Below, one piece after another: positions 17,267 through 24,917 of a DNA stretch of 64,000 nucleotides. How positions within the stretch are numbered: position 1 is the first letter of the stretch; every line of letters begins with the position of its first letter. The position numbers and the translations under genes were made by a program. The stretch covers positions 62,001 to 126,000 of the forward strand of contig JAGBOC010000016.1 in NCBI GenBank assembly GCA_017634065.1. The letters run 5' to 3'. Source of the DNA: Lachnospiraceae bacterium. Lineage in GTDB: Bacteria; Bacillota; Clostridia; Lachnospirales; Lachnospiraceae. Under the pieces are notes generated by a model. That model did no database searches and was not told the DNA's origin. It saw nothing but the letters and a program-made list of their open reading frames with translations.

Positions 17267-17758
17267 TTATAATAGTTCTATTTCAAAAACCAATGCATCA
17301 AAAGCACTGTCTTTAGTTGCATGATTACAATAATATCTATATATATTTCCATTCTTCTCCAATTTCATACCTTGAAAATCCATTTGAGAATACTTTTGTT
17401 TAATTCCATTAATTTTGGGACTGTCCGTTATTTTTTCAAAAATATTATAAACACTTAAAAAACCTTCATTTGATTTACATTTAATTTTCATTTCTTTCGG
17501 CATAGTGTCTTCCCAAAAGTCACCACTCTTATAAAAATCTTTTTTTTCTTCTATCTCAATATCTATTGTTCCATCACACCCTATAAACCCAATAAACACT
17601 CCCTGACGATTTAAAGAATTCTTACTTATAAATCTAAGGATGATATCTTGTTCCCCATTTATGTAAAAGACTTCCCATCTTATAATTTCTTTCTCGTCAA
17701 GGTTATTATTATACAGTCTTTTCTTCCCTATGATTTTCATGTACTCACTTTTCTTCAT
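17267..17758 (-). CDS. Immunity protein paralogue A (paired with the HNH tip)
   Basis: A 163-residue soluble protein starting MKKSEYMKIIGKKRLYNNN and ending FDALVFEIELL. It follows the HNH toxin tip by 19 nt, with GAGG before its start, and should be its immunity protein. A second copy (20585-21076) is about 60% identical by eye, with the same length and conserved blocks FISKNSxNRQGVFIGF, FWED and IYRYYCNHATKDS. The family is not known to me. Its stop codon abuts the frame of the next toxin tip. Confidence 0.8.
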   Translation of the reverse strand: MKKSEYMKIIGKKRLYNNNLDEKEIIRWEVFYINGEQDIILRFISKNSLNRQGVFIGFIGCDGTIDIEIEEKKDFYKSGDFWEDTMPKEMKIKCKSNEGFLSVYNIFEKITDSPKINGIKQKYSQMDFQGMKLEKNGNIYRYYCNHATKDSAFDALVFEIELL

Positions 17759-17777
17759 CCTAAACCTCTATAATATA

Positions 17778-18362
17778 TTATTCTTTAGGTGCTGTCCAAT
17801 ATCTATATGGATCTTTTGCAGCATGTTCCCATGGCCATAATTTTTCTAAATTCTCTATATTGTGTGGATTAGGTATATTTCTTCCATTTATATGATGAAT
17901 TTCCATTGGAACATTATATATTTCATCTCTCGGTGCTAATCCTTTTTTCATTAAATCTAAATTATATTGTGTATAATCTGCAGGATTATTAAATGCTTCA
18001 TTTTTCCAAAATCTTGATTTGACTGTATTCCACGATGGATAATTACCATTCCTTGTTGGAGCATCAACTGGATCACCTACTTTCCAACCATTTGTATTAC
18101 CATATACCGCATTACTATTATTAGAATTTAGCGGTTTAGCATTACTCTCAGAATAATCAACCTCTGCCTTTTTACAAGCTTGCACACCACTATTAGCCTT
18201 TGCAGCATTCATTTTGAAAATTAGAGTATCTCCTAAATATGAAATGCCAGCCGAAGTAACAAAGCTAATTCCCATATTAGATAGAATCTCAGCATTAGTC
18301 TTATTTCCACCAAAGAATGCATTTTCCGTTAAGTCTCTTGCACCAGTTGCAACAGCACCCAC
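17778..18362 (-). CDS. Headless toxin tip with an HNH/Endo VII-type nuclease domain
   Basis: A toxin tip of 194 residues from GTG at 18362; the frame is open without a good start back to 18473, directly behind the stops that follow the ankyrin gene. Residues 1-70 are a pre-toxin region shared with the TNT tip and end ACKKAEVDYSE. The toxin domain (about 90-194) carries VPMEIHHINGRN (His156, His157), PHNIENLEKLWPWEHAAKD (His167, Asn168, His180), an HNH/Endo VII fold of the LHH-like kind, so a DNase is expected. No ribosome site precedes it. The cognate immunity gene follows 19 nt later. Confidence 0.8.
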   Translation of the reverse strand: MGAVATGARDLTENAFFGGNKTNAEILSNMGISFVTSAGISYLGDTLIFKMNAAKANSGVQACKKAEVDYSESNAKPLNSNNSNAVYGNTNGWKVGDPVDAPTRNGNYPSWNTVKSRFWKNEAFNNPADYTQYNLDLMKKGLAPRDEIYNVPMEIHHINGRNIPNPHNIENLEKLWPWEHAAKDPYRYWTAPKE

Positions 18363-18473
18363 AGCACCTTGAACTATAGCTTTAGTACCTGTACTTGCTA
18401 TACTGCGAACAACTGATCCTCCATATCCGCCAATAGCACCAGTTAAGGAATCTAAAGCAAAATCTTTGTCAAT
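18146..18473. repeat. Pre-toxin homology block, copy A
   Basis: This stretch, which codes for the pre-toxin region of the HNH tip, is closely similar to 19680-20004 in the TNT tip; the first 130 nt next to the toxin junction are almost identical. Downstream of the block the two genes are unrelated. Such blocks give homologous recombination a place to swap toxin ends. Confidence 0.75.
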
Positions 18474-18481
18474 TTACTATA

Positions 18482-19300
18482 TTATGTTTTATATTTTTGT
18501 ATAATACTATCATATTCATCTAAATTCTTCCATCTTTTGTCTAATACTTCCTTTAATGTTCTATTTCCATATACCCTACTAAACCTAATATTTAAATCTA
18601 AACCATGCTGTAACATTAAATCAAGTATAAATACATTAATGCTTTCAGTTGGACTATATAATAAAAGTGCTGGAATATCCCCATCATTATTTCTTATATT
18701 AGGATTAGCGCCTAATTCTAATAGTATCTTTATTGCATCCAAATTATAATTAAGACAAGCTAAATGCAAATAAGTATACCCATTTGAATCACAGAAATTT
18801 GGGTTTTTAATATTATGCATATCATCTATCAATTGAGATTTTGTCTTATTAAAAAGTAAACTCAAAAGTATATCATTGTTAATCTCTTGTATCATATAAT
18901 ACATTACATTTCGTTTAAATCTATCATATTCTATTATTTCACTGTAATCATTAACACCATAAAAATCTCTTATAGCATTATAAACCAACTTATATTTATT
19001 TTTACTTTCGTATATATATTTGATTACATATTTTTCAATCAAATTCATATAATTTGTTTTATAATTTAAAAATGAAAATATAAAATATCTACATGCAATA
19101 TCCTCATTAACAAAACTTTTGTAATTATTTATATTACCTCGCTCATCAAAATAAAATGTCTCCCAAAAATTTTGATAATTAGAACTAATATTTTGTATAA
19201 CATGTAAATCTAAGCCATCCCAGTCACACACTGAATACCACCGTTTAGGCACATTTGCCGAAATAAGTATTGACTTTAGTTCTTCTATATTCATCATCAA
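18482..19300 (-). CDS. Ankyrin-repeat immunity protein of the TNT tip
   Basis: A 272-residue protein. Its N-terminal part (1-170) is not recognisable; the C-terminal part has ankyrin repeats (NGYTYLHLACLNYNLDAIKILLELGANPNIRN, then GDIPALLLY). Ankyrin proteins are a known class of immunity proteins in polymorphic toxin loci. The start overlaps the TNT toxin stop by 4 nt and is preceded by GGAG, so translation is coupled to the toxin. It should protect against NAD-consuming activity, but that is inferred from position. Confidence 0.8.
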   Translation of the reverse strand: MMMNIEELKSILISANVPKRWYSVCDWDGLDLHVIQNISSNYQNFWETFYFDERGNINNYKSFVNEDIACRYFIFSFLNYKTNYMNLIEKYVIKYIYESKNKYKLVYNAIRDFYGVNDYSEIIEYDRFKRNVMYYMIQEINNDILLSLLFNKTKSQLIDDMHNIKNPNFCDSNGYTYLHLACLNYNLDAIKILLELGANPNIRNNDGDIPALLLYSPTESINVFILDLMLQHGLDLNIRFSRVYGNRTLKEVLDKRWKNLDEYDSIIQKYKT

Positions 19301-19980
19301 TCTCCAAATACTTCTTTAAGTTTTCCTTGTTTAATTAAATCCACAGCACTATTATTACTCTTATATTGAATGCCACCACCAGGCTGGTCAAAATATGGTG
19401 CAATAATAGATGATTCAACATCAATTTCCTCAATTACTTCATATTTATGATACTGAGATATATCAGCCCACGGAGCAAGCGAACGTTGTTCAATTGGAGT
19501 TCCAATTGGTGAAAAATATTTTCCATCAGATGAACCATATCTATCTATAATTGTTCCTAATTCTAACCTTGTGGTTTCCCAATCCCCCAAAGCACCATCT
19601 TTGTCTGGGTATTTACCATGTATATATACATTTCCACTTGGTCCTGCATAAAAATCTGCTTTACCTTTAGCTGCATATCTCTCAGAATAATCAACCTCCG
19701 CCTTTTTGCAAGCCTGCACACCACTATTAGCCTTTGCAGCATTCATTTTGGAAATTAGAGTATCTCCTAAATATGAAATGCCAGCCGAAGTAACAAAGCT
19801 AATTCCCATATTAGCCCAAATATCTGTGCTAGACTTATTACCACCAAAGAATGCGTTTTCAGCTACATCTCTTGCTCCAGTACTAATTGCACTTACTGCA
19901 CCTTGAACTACTGCTTTAGTACCTGTACTTGTTAAGCCACGAACAATAGTTCCGCCTGCTCCACCTATTGCTCCAGTCAA
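19297..19980 (-). CDS. Headless toxin tip with a TNT (NAD+ glycohydrolase) domain
   Basis: From TTG at 19980 it gives 227 residues; the frame is open back to 20034, where it meets the stop of the ankyrin gene upstream. The first 100 residues are the pre-toxin region (ending ACKKAEVDYSE) shared with the HNH tip. Residues 138-225 form a TNT domain (DUF4237): IIDRYGS (146-150), YFSPIGTP, YHKYEV, and APYFDQPGGGIQY (194-206). In the tuberculosis necrotizing toxin such residues hydrolyse NAD+. There is no ribosome site, so like its neighbours it looks like a stored toxin end. Cognate immunity is the overlapping ankyrin gene. Confidence 0.85.
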   Translation of the reverse strand: MTGAIGGAGGTIVRGLTSTGTKAVVQGAVSAISTGARDVAENAFFGGNKSSTDIWANMGISFVTSAGISYLGDTLISKMNAAKANSGVQACKKAEVDYSERYAAKGKADFYAGPSGNVYIHGKYPDKDGALGDWETTRLELGTIIDRYGSSDGKYFSPIGTPIEQRSLAPWADISQYHKYEVIEEIDVESSIIAPYFDQPGGGIQYKSNNSAVDLIKQGKLKEVFGD

Positions 19981-20004
19981 GGAATCAAGTGCAAAATCTT
20001 TAAC
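19680..20004. repeat. Pre-toxin homology block, copy B
   Basis: Partner of the block at 18146-18473, coding for the pre-toxin part of the TNT tip (DFALDSLTGAIGG to KKAEVDYSE). It has the same orientation and is about 1.5 kb away. Confidence 0.75.
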
Positions 20005-20034
20005 TATCTTTTCTGTAAATTTGGTATATTCATA

Positions 20035-20574
20035 CTATAATTTTAATGATTTAATCAATTGTTTTAATTCATTTGGTCCTCGTTCAATAATTATAGATTT
20101 TACACTATTACCAGCTTTATTCTTTATATCTAATTCTCTTTGAGTTAATCTATTTATACAAACTTTCAAGAATTCAAGTCTAATATCATCTATTTTATCA
20201 TTTATGTTATAACAAAATGAAAATAAAGCTGTGTTTCCATATTTTTTTTCTTGCTGTAATAATGAAACACCCATATCTAATAATTTATATGCAATATCAT
20301 ATGCATTTAATGTTTTCATATTAGCAGAAATGCAATGGAACTCATTTAATCCTTCCTTAGTGACAACATTTATTTTAGGTTTTAAATTTAGTATTTCATT
20401 AGCAATATCAAACTTTCTACTTATCAAACAATGTTCTAATAAACTTATTCCATTATCATCAATACAATCTTTAATTTCTTCAAGCTTTTTATTTTCTATT
20501 TTTAATTTCGTATTTAAGTCTTCTAATGTGCCAAATGTAACTATAGTTCCATAGTCTGCTCTTTCAATGTTCAT
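20035..20574 (-). CDS. Orphan ankyrin-repeat immunity-like protein
   Basis: A 179-residue protein with two or three weak ankyrin-type repeats (GISLLEHCLISRKFDIANEIL, GLNEFHCISANMKTLNAYDIAYKLLDMGVSL). It resembles the 272-residue ankyrin gene only in repeat type. It starts 10 nt after the preceding immunity gene with AGAGG before the ATG, and its stop abuts the TNT frame. No toxin lies directly upstream, so it may be an immunity gene kept after its toxin was lost. Confidence 0.75.
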   Translation of the reverse strand: MNIERADYGTIVTFGTLEDLNTKLKIENKKLEEIKDCIDDNGISLLEHCLISRKFDIANEILNLKPKINVVTKEGLNEFHCISANMKTLNAYDIAYKLLDMGVSLLQQEKKYGNTALFSFCYNINDKIDDIRLEFLKVCINRLTQRELDIKNKAGNSVKSIIIERGPNELKQLIKSLKL

Positions 20575-20584
20575 TGCATTACCT

Positions 20585-21076
20585 CTATAATAGTTCTATT
20601 TCAAAAACTAACGCATCAAAAGGACTATCTTTAGTTGCATGATTACAATAATATCTATATATATTATCTTTCTTTTCTAATAACATTGCTTGAAATGGCA
20701 TTGCACTATATCTTGTTTTTATGCCATTGATTTTTGGTTTTTCATTATTTCTTTCATATATGTGATATATGCATAGCAAACCCTCTTTAGATTTACACAA
20801 TATTTTTACTTCTTGCGGAAATAAATCTTCCCAAAAATCTGCAGATCTATAATAATTTTTGTTTTCAACATTTTCAATATCAATTGTTCCCTCACAACCA
20901 GTGAAACCAATAAAGACCCCTTGACGATTTGCTGAATTTTTACTAATAAATCTAAGTAAAATTTCTTGTTCATCTTCTATTTTTAACACTTCTTCCCAAA
21001 TTGCATCTTTATTATCGATGTTGTGGTTATAAATTCTTTTTTTCCCTATTATATTTTTCCATTCACTTTTTTTCAT
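20585..21076 (-). CDS. Orphan immunity protein paralogue B
   Basis: A 163-residue protein starting MKKSEWKNIIGKKRIYNHN and ending FDALVFEIELL, the paralogue of the gene at 17267-17758 and equal in length. The DNA at its 3' end (the stop and last 25 codons) is nearly identical to copy A. It is the first gene of the array in reading order and no toxin precedes it, so it is an orphan copy that may protect against HNH toxins from kin. Confidence 0.8.
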   Translation of the reverse strand: MKKSEWKNIIGKKRIYNHNIDNKDAIWEEVLKIEDEQEILLRFISKNSANRQGVFIGFTGCEGTIDIENVENKNYYRSADFWEDLFPQEVKILCKSKEGLLCIYHIYERNNEKPKINGIKTRYSAMPFQAMLLEKKDNIYRYYCNHATKDSPFDALVFEIELL

Positions 21077-21123
21077 AAAATAGTCTCCTATGGTCTTTCT
21101 TCAAAACTCATAGTCAGGACAAG

Positions 21124-21147
21124 AATAATGAGGCGGACCTCATTATT
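21124..21147. repeat. Perfect hairpin repeat upstream of the array
   Basis: AATAATGAGG and CCTCATTATT form a perfect 10-bp stem around a CGGA loop. Related hairpins occur at 14349-14373 and 21336-21360 (inside the long repeat) and, decayed, at 15042-15066. It is palindromic, so it could act in either direction as a terminator or as a target of a REP-like system. Confidence 0.75.
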
Positions 21148-21151
21148 TCTT

Positions 21152-21360
21152 TCATATTTTAGACACAATTAGTTCTGATAAACAATATTTACGATTTAAA
21201 ATTATTTATTCTTTTGTAATTTATTACCACTATTATACTTTATTTTTAACTTCAACTTATCAATTTGTTTTTGAATTTATGAACTTTGTTTTGCTATATT
21301 TATTATATAATAAATTGTGTCTTTTTTGTTAAAAAAATAATGAGGTCCGTCCCCATTATT
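21152..21360. repeat. 209-bp direct repeat, copy 2
   Basis: Same length and orientation as 14165-14373 with about 98-99% identity. The 162-bp core with 10-bp inverted ends is at 21161-21322. It marks the right edge of the toxin array. Confidence 0.85.
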
Positions 21361-21408
21361 CATTATTAAATAATTCTCTTTTAATAAAAGACCTATCAAT
21401 ATGCAATA

Positions 21409-21438
21409 AAAATTGAGGGTTTTGCTCCCCTCAATTTT
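21409..21438 (-). terminator. Terminator of the sugar-phosphate operon
   Basis: AAAATTGAGGG / CCCTCAATTTT stem; on the minus strand it is followed by a TTTATT stretch. It sits 30 nt after the aldolase stop. Confidence 0.88.
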
Positions 21439-21467
21439 AATTTTGATAAAATCTTTTAAGTTTCATT

Positions 21468-22121
21468 TTATGGCTTTTTTACTTGACCATATCCTTTAAA
21501 CTTCTCGATAACTCTTCTCATCTCATCATCAGGCAATATGTTTACAGTCTTATTAGTGCAAATTGCTCTGTAATAAACCTCTGCACAGTATTCCATTCCT
21601 GATGCAAGTCCGTAAGCACTCTTAAGTGACTTACCTACTGCTATCATACCATGGTTAGCAAGTAAAACCGCATCTGCCTCTCCCATAGCACGAACAGCTT
21701 CATTTGCAAGTTCCATAGTTCCGTATGTTCTATAATCAGCACAAGGAACCATTACTGACCCTGCATCTGCTACTACATAGTGAGCCGCACGAATAGGCTC
21801 ATGAAGAACTGACAAAACTGTACAATACATTGAGTGAGTGTGAACAGCTGCTCTTGCATTTGGTTTTGCTTTATACATAGCAGCGTGAAGGCCATGTTCA
21901 GATGATGGCTTCTTGTCGCCTTCAACTATATTTCCATCAAGATCCATAACAACTATGTCTTCTGGCTTTGTCTCAAAATATCCAATACCAGATGGGCTTA
22001 TAAGCATAAGTTTCTTTTCAGCATCATAGATACTTATGTTTCCACTTGTTCCTGTTGTAAGTCTGTCAGTAATTAATTTTTTACCAAACTCTACTATTTC
22101 ATTTCTTTCTTTCTCGTACAT
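21468..22121 (-). CDS. Class II aldolase (L-fuculose-phosphate aldolase-like)
   Basis: A 217-residue zinc aldolase of the FucA/AraD family, which splits a ketose 1-phosphate to dihydroxyacetone phosphate and an aldehyde. Key residues visible are Glu75 in SSEHGLH, His94 and His96 in VHTHSMY, and the third His in LLANHGM. Sequence features fit FucA better than ribulose-phosphate epimerase. The last gene of a minus-strand cluster nhaC - dehydrogenase - FGGY kinase - aldolase. The kinase next door would make its substrate; the true sugar is not certain. Confidence 0.9.
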   Translation of the reverse strand: MYEKERNEIVEFGKKLITDRLTTGTSGNISIYDAEKKLMLISPSGIGYFETKPEDIVVMDLDGNIVEGDKKPSSEHGLHAAMYKAKPNARAAVHTHSMYCTVLSVLHEPIRAAHYVVADAGSVMVPCADYRTYGTMELANEAVRAMGEADAVLLANHGMIAVGKSLKSAYGLASGMEYCAEVYYRAICTNKTVNILPDDEMRRVIEKFKGYGQVKKP

Positions 22122-22246
22122 AACTTTCTTTAGTAATCAGCTATCAATATAACTAATTACACTCTCTCCTTTCATATATTTACTAAATTAATGTTTATCA
22201 TATGTCTAATTCTTTTCTAAATGCACCTTATTCTTATAAGCAATAA

Positions 22247-23689
22247 TTATGGATTTAAGATATTACGATTTACTCTCCACTCCTGGAAGTATTTTTCAAT
22301 TAATGAATCAGGACTTCCATTTGGTTTATATACAAGTGGTTCGCTTGTGCTTTCCTTATTGTCTATGCCAAAGAACTCATTGCAAAGCTTTACACAACCA
22401 AGAACTGTTGCTTGGTCAAATCCTTCATACATACGAAGTTCTTTTCCAGTTAAATCTGCTATCGCATGGCATAAGAACTTTTGCTTAAATCCACCACCAC
22501 AACCAAGTATATAATCATTTGAATTAGGTATCATTTCTTTAAGATTATTATATTGCACATAGATTGAACAAGCTACATCAGCAAGGACAGCAAGTGCATA
22601 ATCTCCAAGATCCATATTTTGTGGGAATGGTGCTCTCATCACAAAGCCACCCTTTTTAAGTGACTTTCTTTGAGTGAAATTAAGTGAAGAGAATGTTGCT
22701 GTGCAGACAAAATCTGTCTTTTTAGCAAGTATCTCATCAAGTTCTGCATAAGATGTATCTGGGAACATAACCTTTTTAAATCTCTGGAAATTATTTCCGG
22801 TGACACCTGGGTTTGTCTCTACTTGGTAAGTCTTACCACCAAGATTTAAGTCAGTCCAGCATCTTTCCTTATCATCATAATATTTTTTGTCAAGTATTGT
22901 TACAACTGGTGATGTTGTTCCAGAGACTATGCAAATATCGCCAACCTTTACATTCATTGCTTTTGCCGCGAGTTGAGTATCTGCACCACCAATTATAAAC
23001 TCTGCATTTTCATCTATTCCATACTCATCTGCTATATTCTTTTTGATTTTTCCAATGCTCTCTCCAGCACACTTAACCTCTGGGCATGTCTCTATAGGTA
23101 TTTTGAAGAATCCAGCAATTTTCTCTGACCACTTCATATCATCAATATCATAAAGTTGTGTCTCACATGCCATAGATGGCTCTATAACTATCTTGCCAGT
23201 AAATATCTCTCCCACCCATTCAGATAAACTTGTGAACTTTTTAATCTTTGCAAATTCATCTTTATGCATTTTTCTAAATCCCATAAGTTTTGCTGCCGGG
23301 AAATCTTCAGTACACCAACGTCCAGTCTTCTCATACACATAAGATTTTTCAGGTATCTCATCCATCCATTTAGCACCACGGTTATCAATATTTGGAAGGC
23401 CTAAAAAATCATTACCATCTGCATCATAACATACTATTGACTCTCTCGCTCCAGATGCAGATATACCAGAGATTTTCAAATCTTTATGAGCACCTATTAC
23501 TTTCTTCACACCTTCAAATATTCTTTTCTTCCAATCAGCTGGTACAAAGTATTGTGCATCATCATATAGTGTATCTCTCTTGTACTGATTCTCAAAAGAA
23601 TCCATATCAATTATTTTACCAGTTGATGTAACAAGTGCGACTCTTGAATTACCAGTTCCTATATCAACTATTAAATAATTTCTTTCCAT
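22247..23689 (-). CDS. FGGY-family carbohydrate kinase
   Basis: A 480-residue sugar kinase with both FGGY halves: LIVDIGTGNSRVALV for ATP binding, a GLPNIDNRGAKW sugar-binding part, GGADTQLAAKAM, VSGTTSPVV and the ILGCGGGFKQKFLCHAIADLTG ending. It resembles both the xylulokinase and AI-2 kinase (LsrK) branches. The start is ATG 23689 (MERNYL) behind AAGGA; the frame runs to 23707 but that is leader. With the downstream aldolase it forms a kinase-aldolase pair, a typical way to break down a ketose or deoxysugar. Substrate unknown. Confidence 0.9.
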   Translation of the reverse strand: MERNYLIVDIGTGNSRVALVTSTGKIIDMDSFENQYKRDTLYDDAQYFVPADWKKRIFEGVKKVIGAHKDLKISGISASGARESIVCYDADGNDFLGLPNIDNRGAKWMDEIPEKSYVYEKTGRWCTEDFPAAKLMGFRKMHKDEFAKIKKFTSLSEWVGEIFTGKIVIEPSMACETQLYDIDDMKWSEKIAGFFKIPIETCPEVKCAGESIGKIKKNIADEYGIDENAEFIIGGADTQLAAKAMNVKVGDICIVSGTTSPVVTILDKKYYDDKERCWTDLNLGGKTYQVETNPGVTGNNFQRFKKVMFPDTSYAELDEILAKKTDFVCTATFSSLNFTQRKSLKKGGFVMRAPFPQNMDLGDYALAVLADVACSIYVQYNNLKEMIPNSNDYILGCGGGFKQKFLCHAIADLTGKELRMYEGFDQATVLGCVKLCNEFFGIDNKESTSEPLVYKPNGSPDSLIEKYFQEWRVNRNILNP

Positions 23690-23764
23690 AATTATCCTTT
23701 CAGGCAAGTAAACCTGCCTATATCTAACTCATAAAACTTACATAGTCATATGAGTTTCTATATA

Positions 23765-24748
23765 TTATTGTAATGCCTCTTTATTGTAAACTATCTTATC
23801 TAAATCTTTTTTCTCAAGGAATTTTATAATTCTGTCATTTATAATATCTGTCTGGTGATTTGCTACTTCAAATGTCGCACCACAGATATGAGGTGTAAGA
23901 AGAACATTATCAAGCTTACCAATCTTAAGTGCCTCCTCTGTAGGTGGCTCTTCGTCAAGTACATCAGTTATGGCTGCTGCAATCTTCTTATTCTTCATTG
24001 TATCATAAAATGCATCCATATCTACCATCCAAGTTCTTGATACATTTACAAATATTGAAGTAGGTTTCATCAAATCAAAATGTTCTTTCTTTATCATTTT
24101 ATGTGTGCTATCTATAACTGGCACATGTATAGTTACTATATCTGAATCTTTAAAAATTGCATTCAAATCTTTCTTCTTATAATTCTTAAAGCTCTCAAGG
24201 AATGGGTCATAGAATGATATTTTACATCCAAATGCTTCCAAGATATTTGCTACTATTTTTGCAATAGCACCCATACCAACAAAGCCTACTTCCTTACCAT
24301 ATAGCTCATTTCCCATCCAAGTATAATATGGTGTGGTTCCTTTTACCCATTTACCTTCTTTTATCCAATTAGTTGCTGGAATTATATTTCTCATCTGTGT
24401 GAGAAGAAGTCCTACTACCATTTCTGCAACTGCCTGTGAGTTTCTTCCTGGTGTGCAAAGTATTGGCACTTTATGCTTTGTACAAGCATCAACTTCTATA
24501 TTTGCAGGGGTAGCACGGCAGTCACCTATAAACTTAAGTCCATCATATCCTGATAAAACTTTTTCAGTTATTCTATCAAGCTCTGTCACTACTACATCTG
24601 GCTTAATCTCTAAAAGTTTTTTAAGCATCTCATCTTCATAATATCTTTCACCAGTGTCTGTCCAAGGTTCATATACTATATCATCAAAATATTTTCTTAA
24701 CTCATCAATTTTATCTTGTGTATAAGAGGTTCTTATGTATAATTTCAT
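23765..24748 (-). CDS. D-2-hydroxyacid dehydrogenase family oxidoreductase
   Basis: A 327-residue NAD(P)-dependent enzyme. It has the GFVGMGAIA nucleotide motif (155-163), the catalytic Arg in VNVSRTWMVD, Glu in DVLDEEPP and His in TPHICGATFE. Family members reduce 2-keto acids or oxidise 3-phosphoglycerate; this copy is not SerA-like in length and has no ACT domain. A good ribosome site precedes the ATG. Its place in a sugar-phosphate cluster suggests it recycles a reduced by-product such as lactate or glycerate, but I cannot name the substrate. Confidence 0.9.
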   Translation of the reverse strand: MKLYIRTSYTQDKIDELRKYFDDIVYEPWTDTGERYYEDEMLKKLLEIKPDVVVTELDRITEKVLSGYDGLKFIGDCRATPANIEVDACTKHKVPILCTPGRNSQAVAEMVVGLLLTQMRNIIPATNWIKEGKWVKGTTPYYTWMGNELYGKEVGFVGMGAIAKIVANILEAFGCKISFYDPFLESFKNYKKKDLNAIFKDSDIVTIHVPVIDSTHKMIKKEHFDLMKPTSIFVNVSRTWMVDMDAFYDTMKNKKIAAAITDVLDEEPPTEEALKIGKLDNVLLTPHICGATFEVANHQTDIINDRIIKFLEKKDLDKIVYNKEALQ

Positions 24749-24824
24749 ATTTTTCTCCTTTATTTTGCAAAATTATATAAGTAATATAGTTTTTTCTTTA
24801 ATACATCTATTAGTAATTCTTTGT

Positions 24825-24865
24825 AAAAAATAGCACTTCCACAGGAATAATCTCGCGGAAGTGCT
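24825..24865 (-). terminator. Terminator between nhaC and the dehydrogenase
   Basis: Minus strand: AGCACTTCC / GGAAGTGCT stem with a 16-nt loop followed by ATTTTTTAC, 53 nt after the nhaC stop. Read-through or a second promoter (TATAAT-like boxes near 24780) must serve the genes below. Confidence 0.85.
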
Positions 24866-24917
24866 AATAATCATTTTATATTTATATCCTAGATACTATC
24901 TCACGATATGTTCCTGA

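Larger units (their letters stand above)
21077..21467. other. 391-nt gap between the array and fucA
   Basis: Contains a perfect hairpin (21124-21147), the second 209-bp repeat (21152-21360) and the fucA terminator (21409-21438). No gene is visible. A promoter for the array must lie here, and the repeat itself has TATAAT-like boxes on both strands, but I cannot single one out. Confidence 0.7.
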
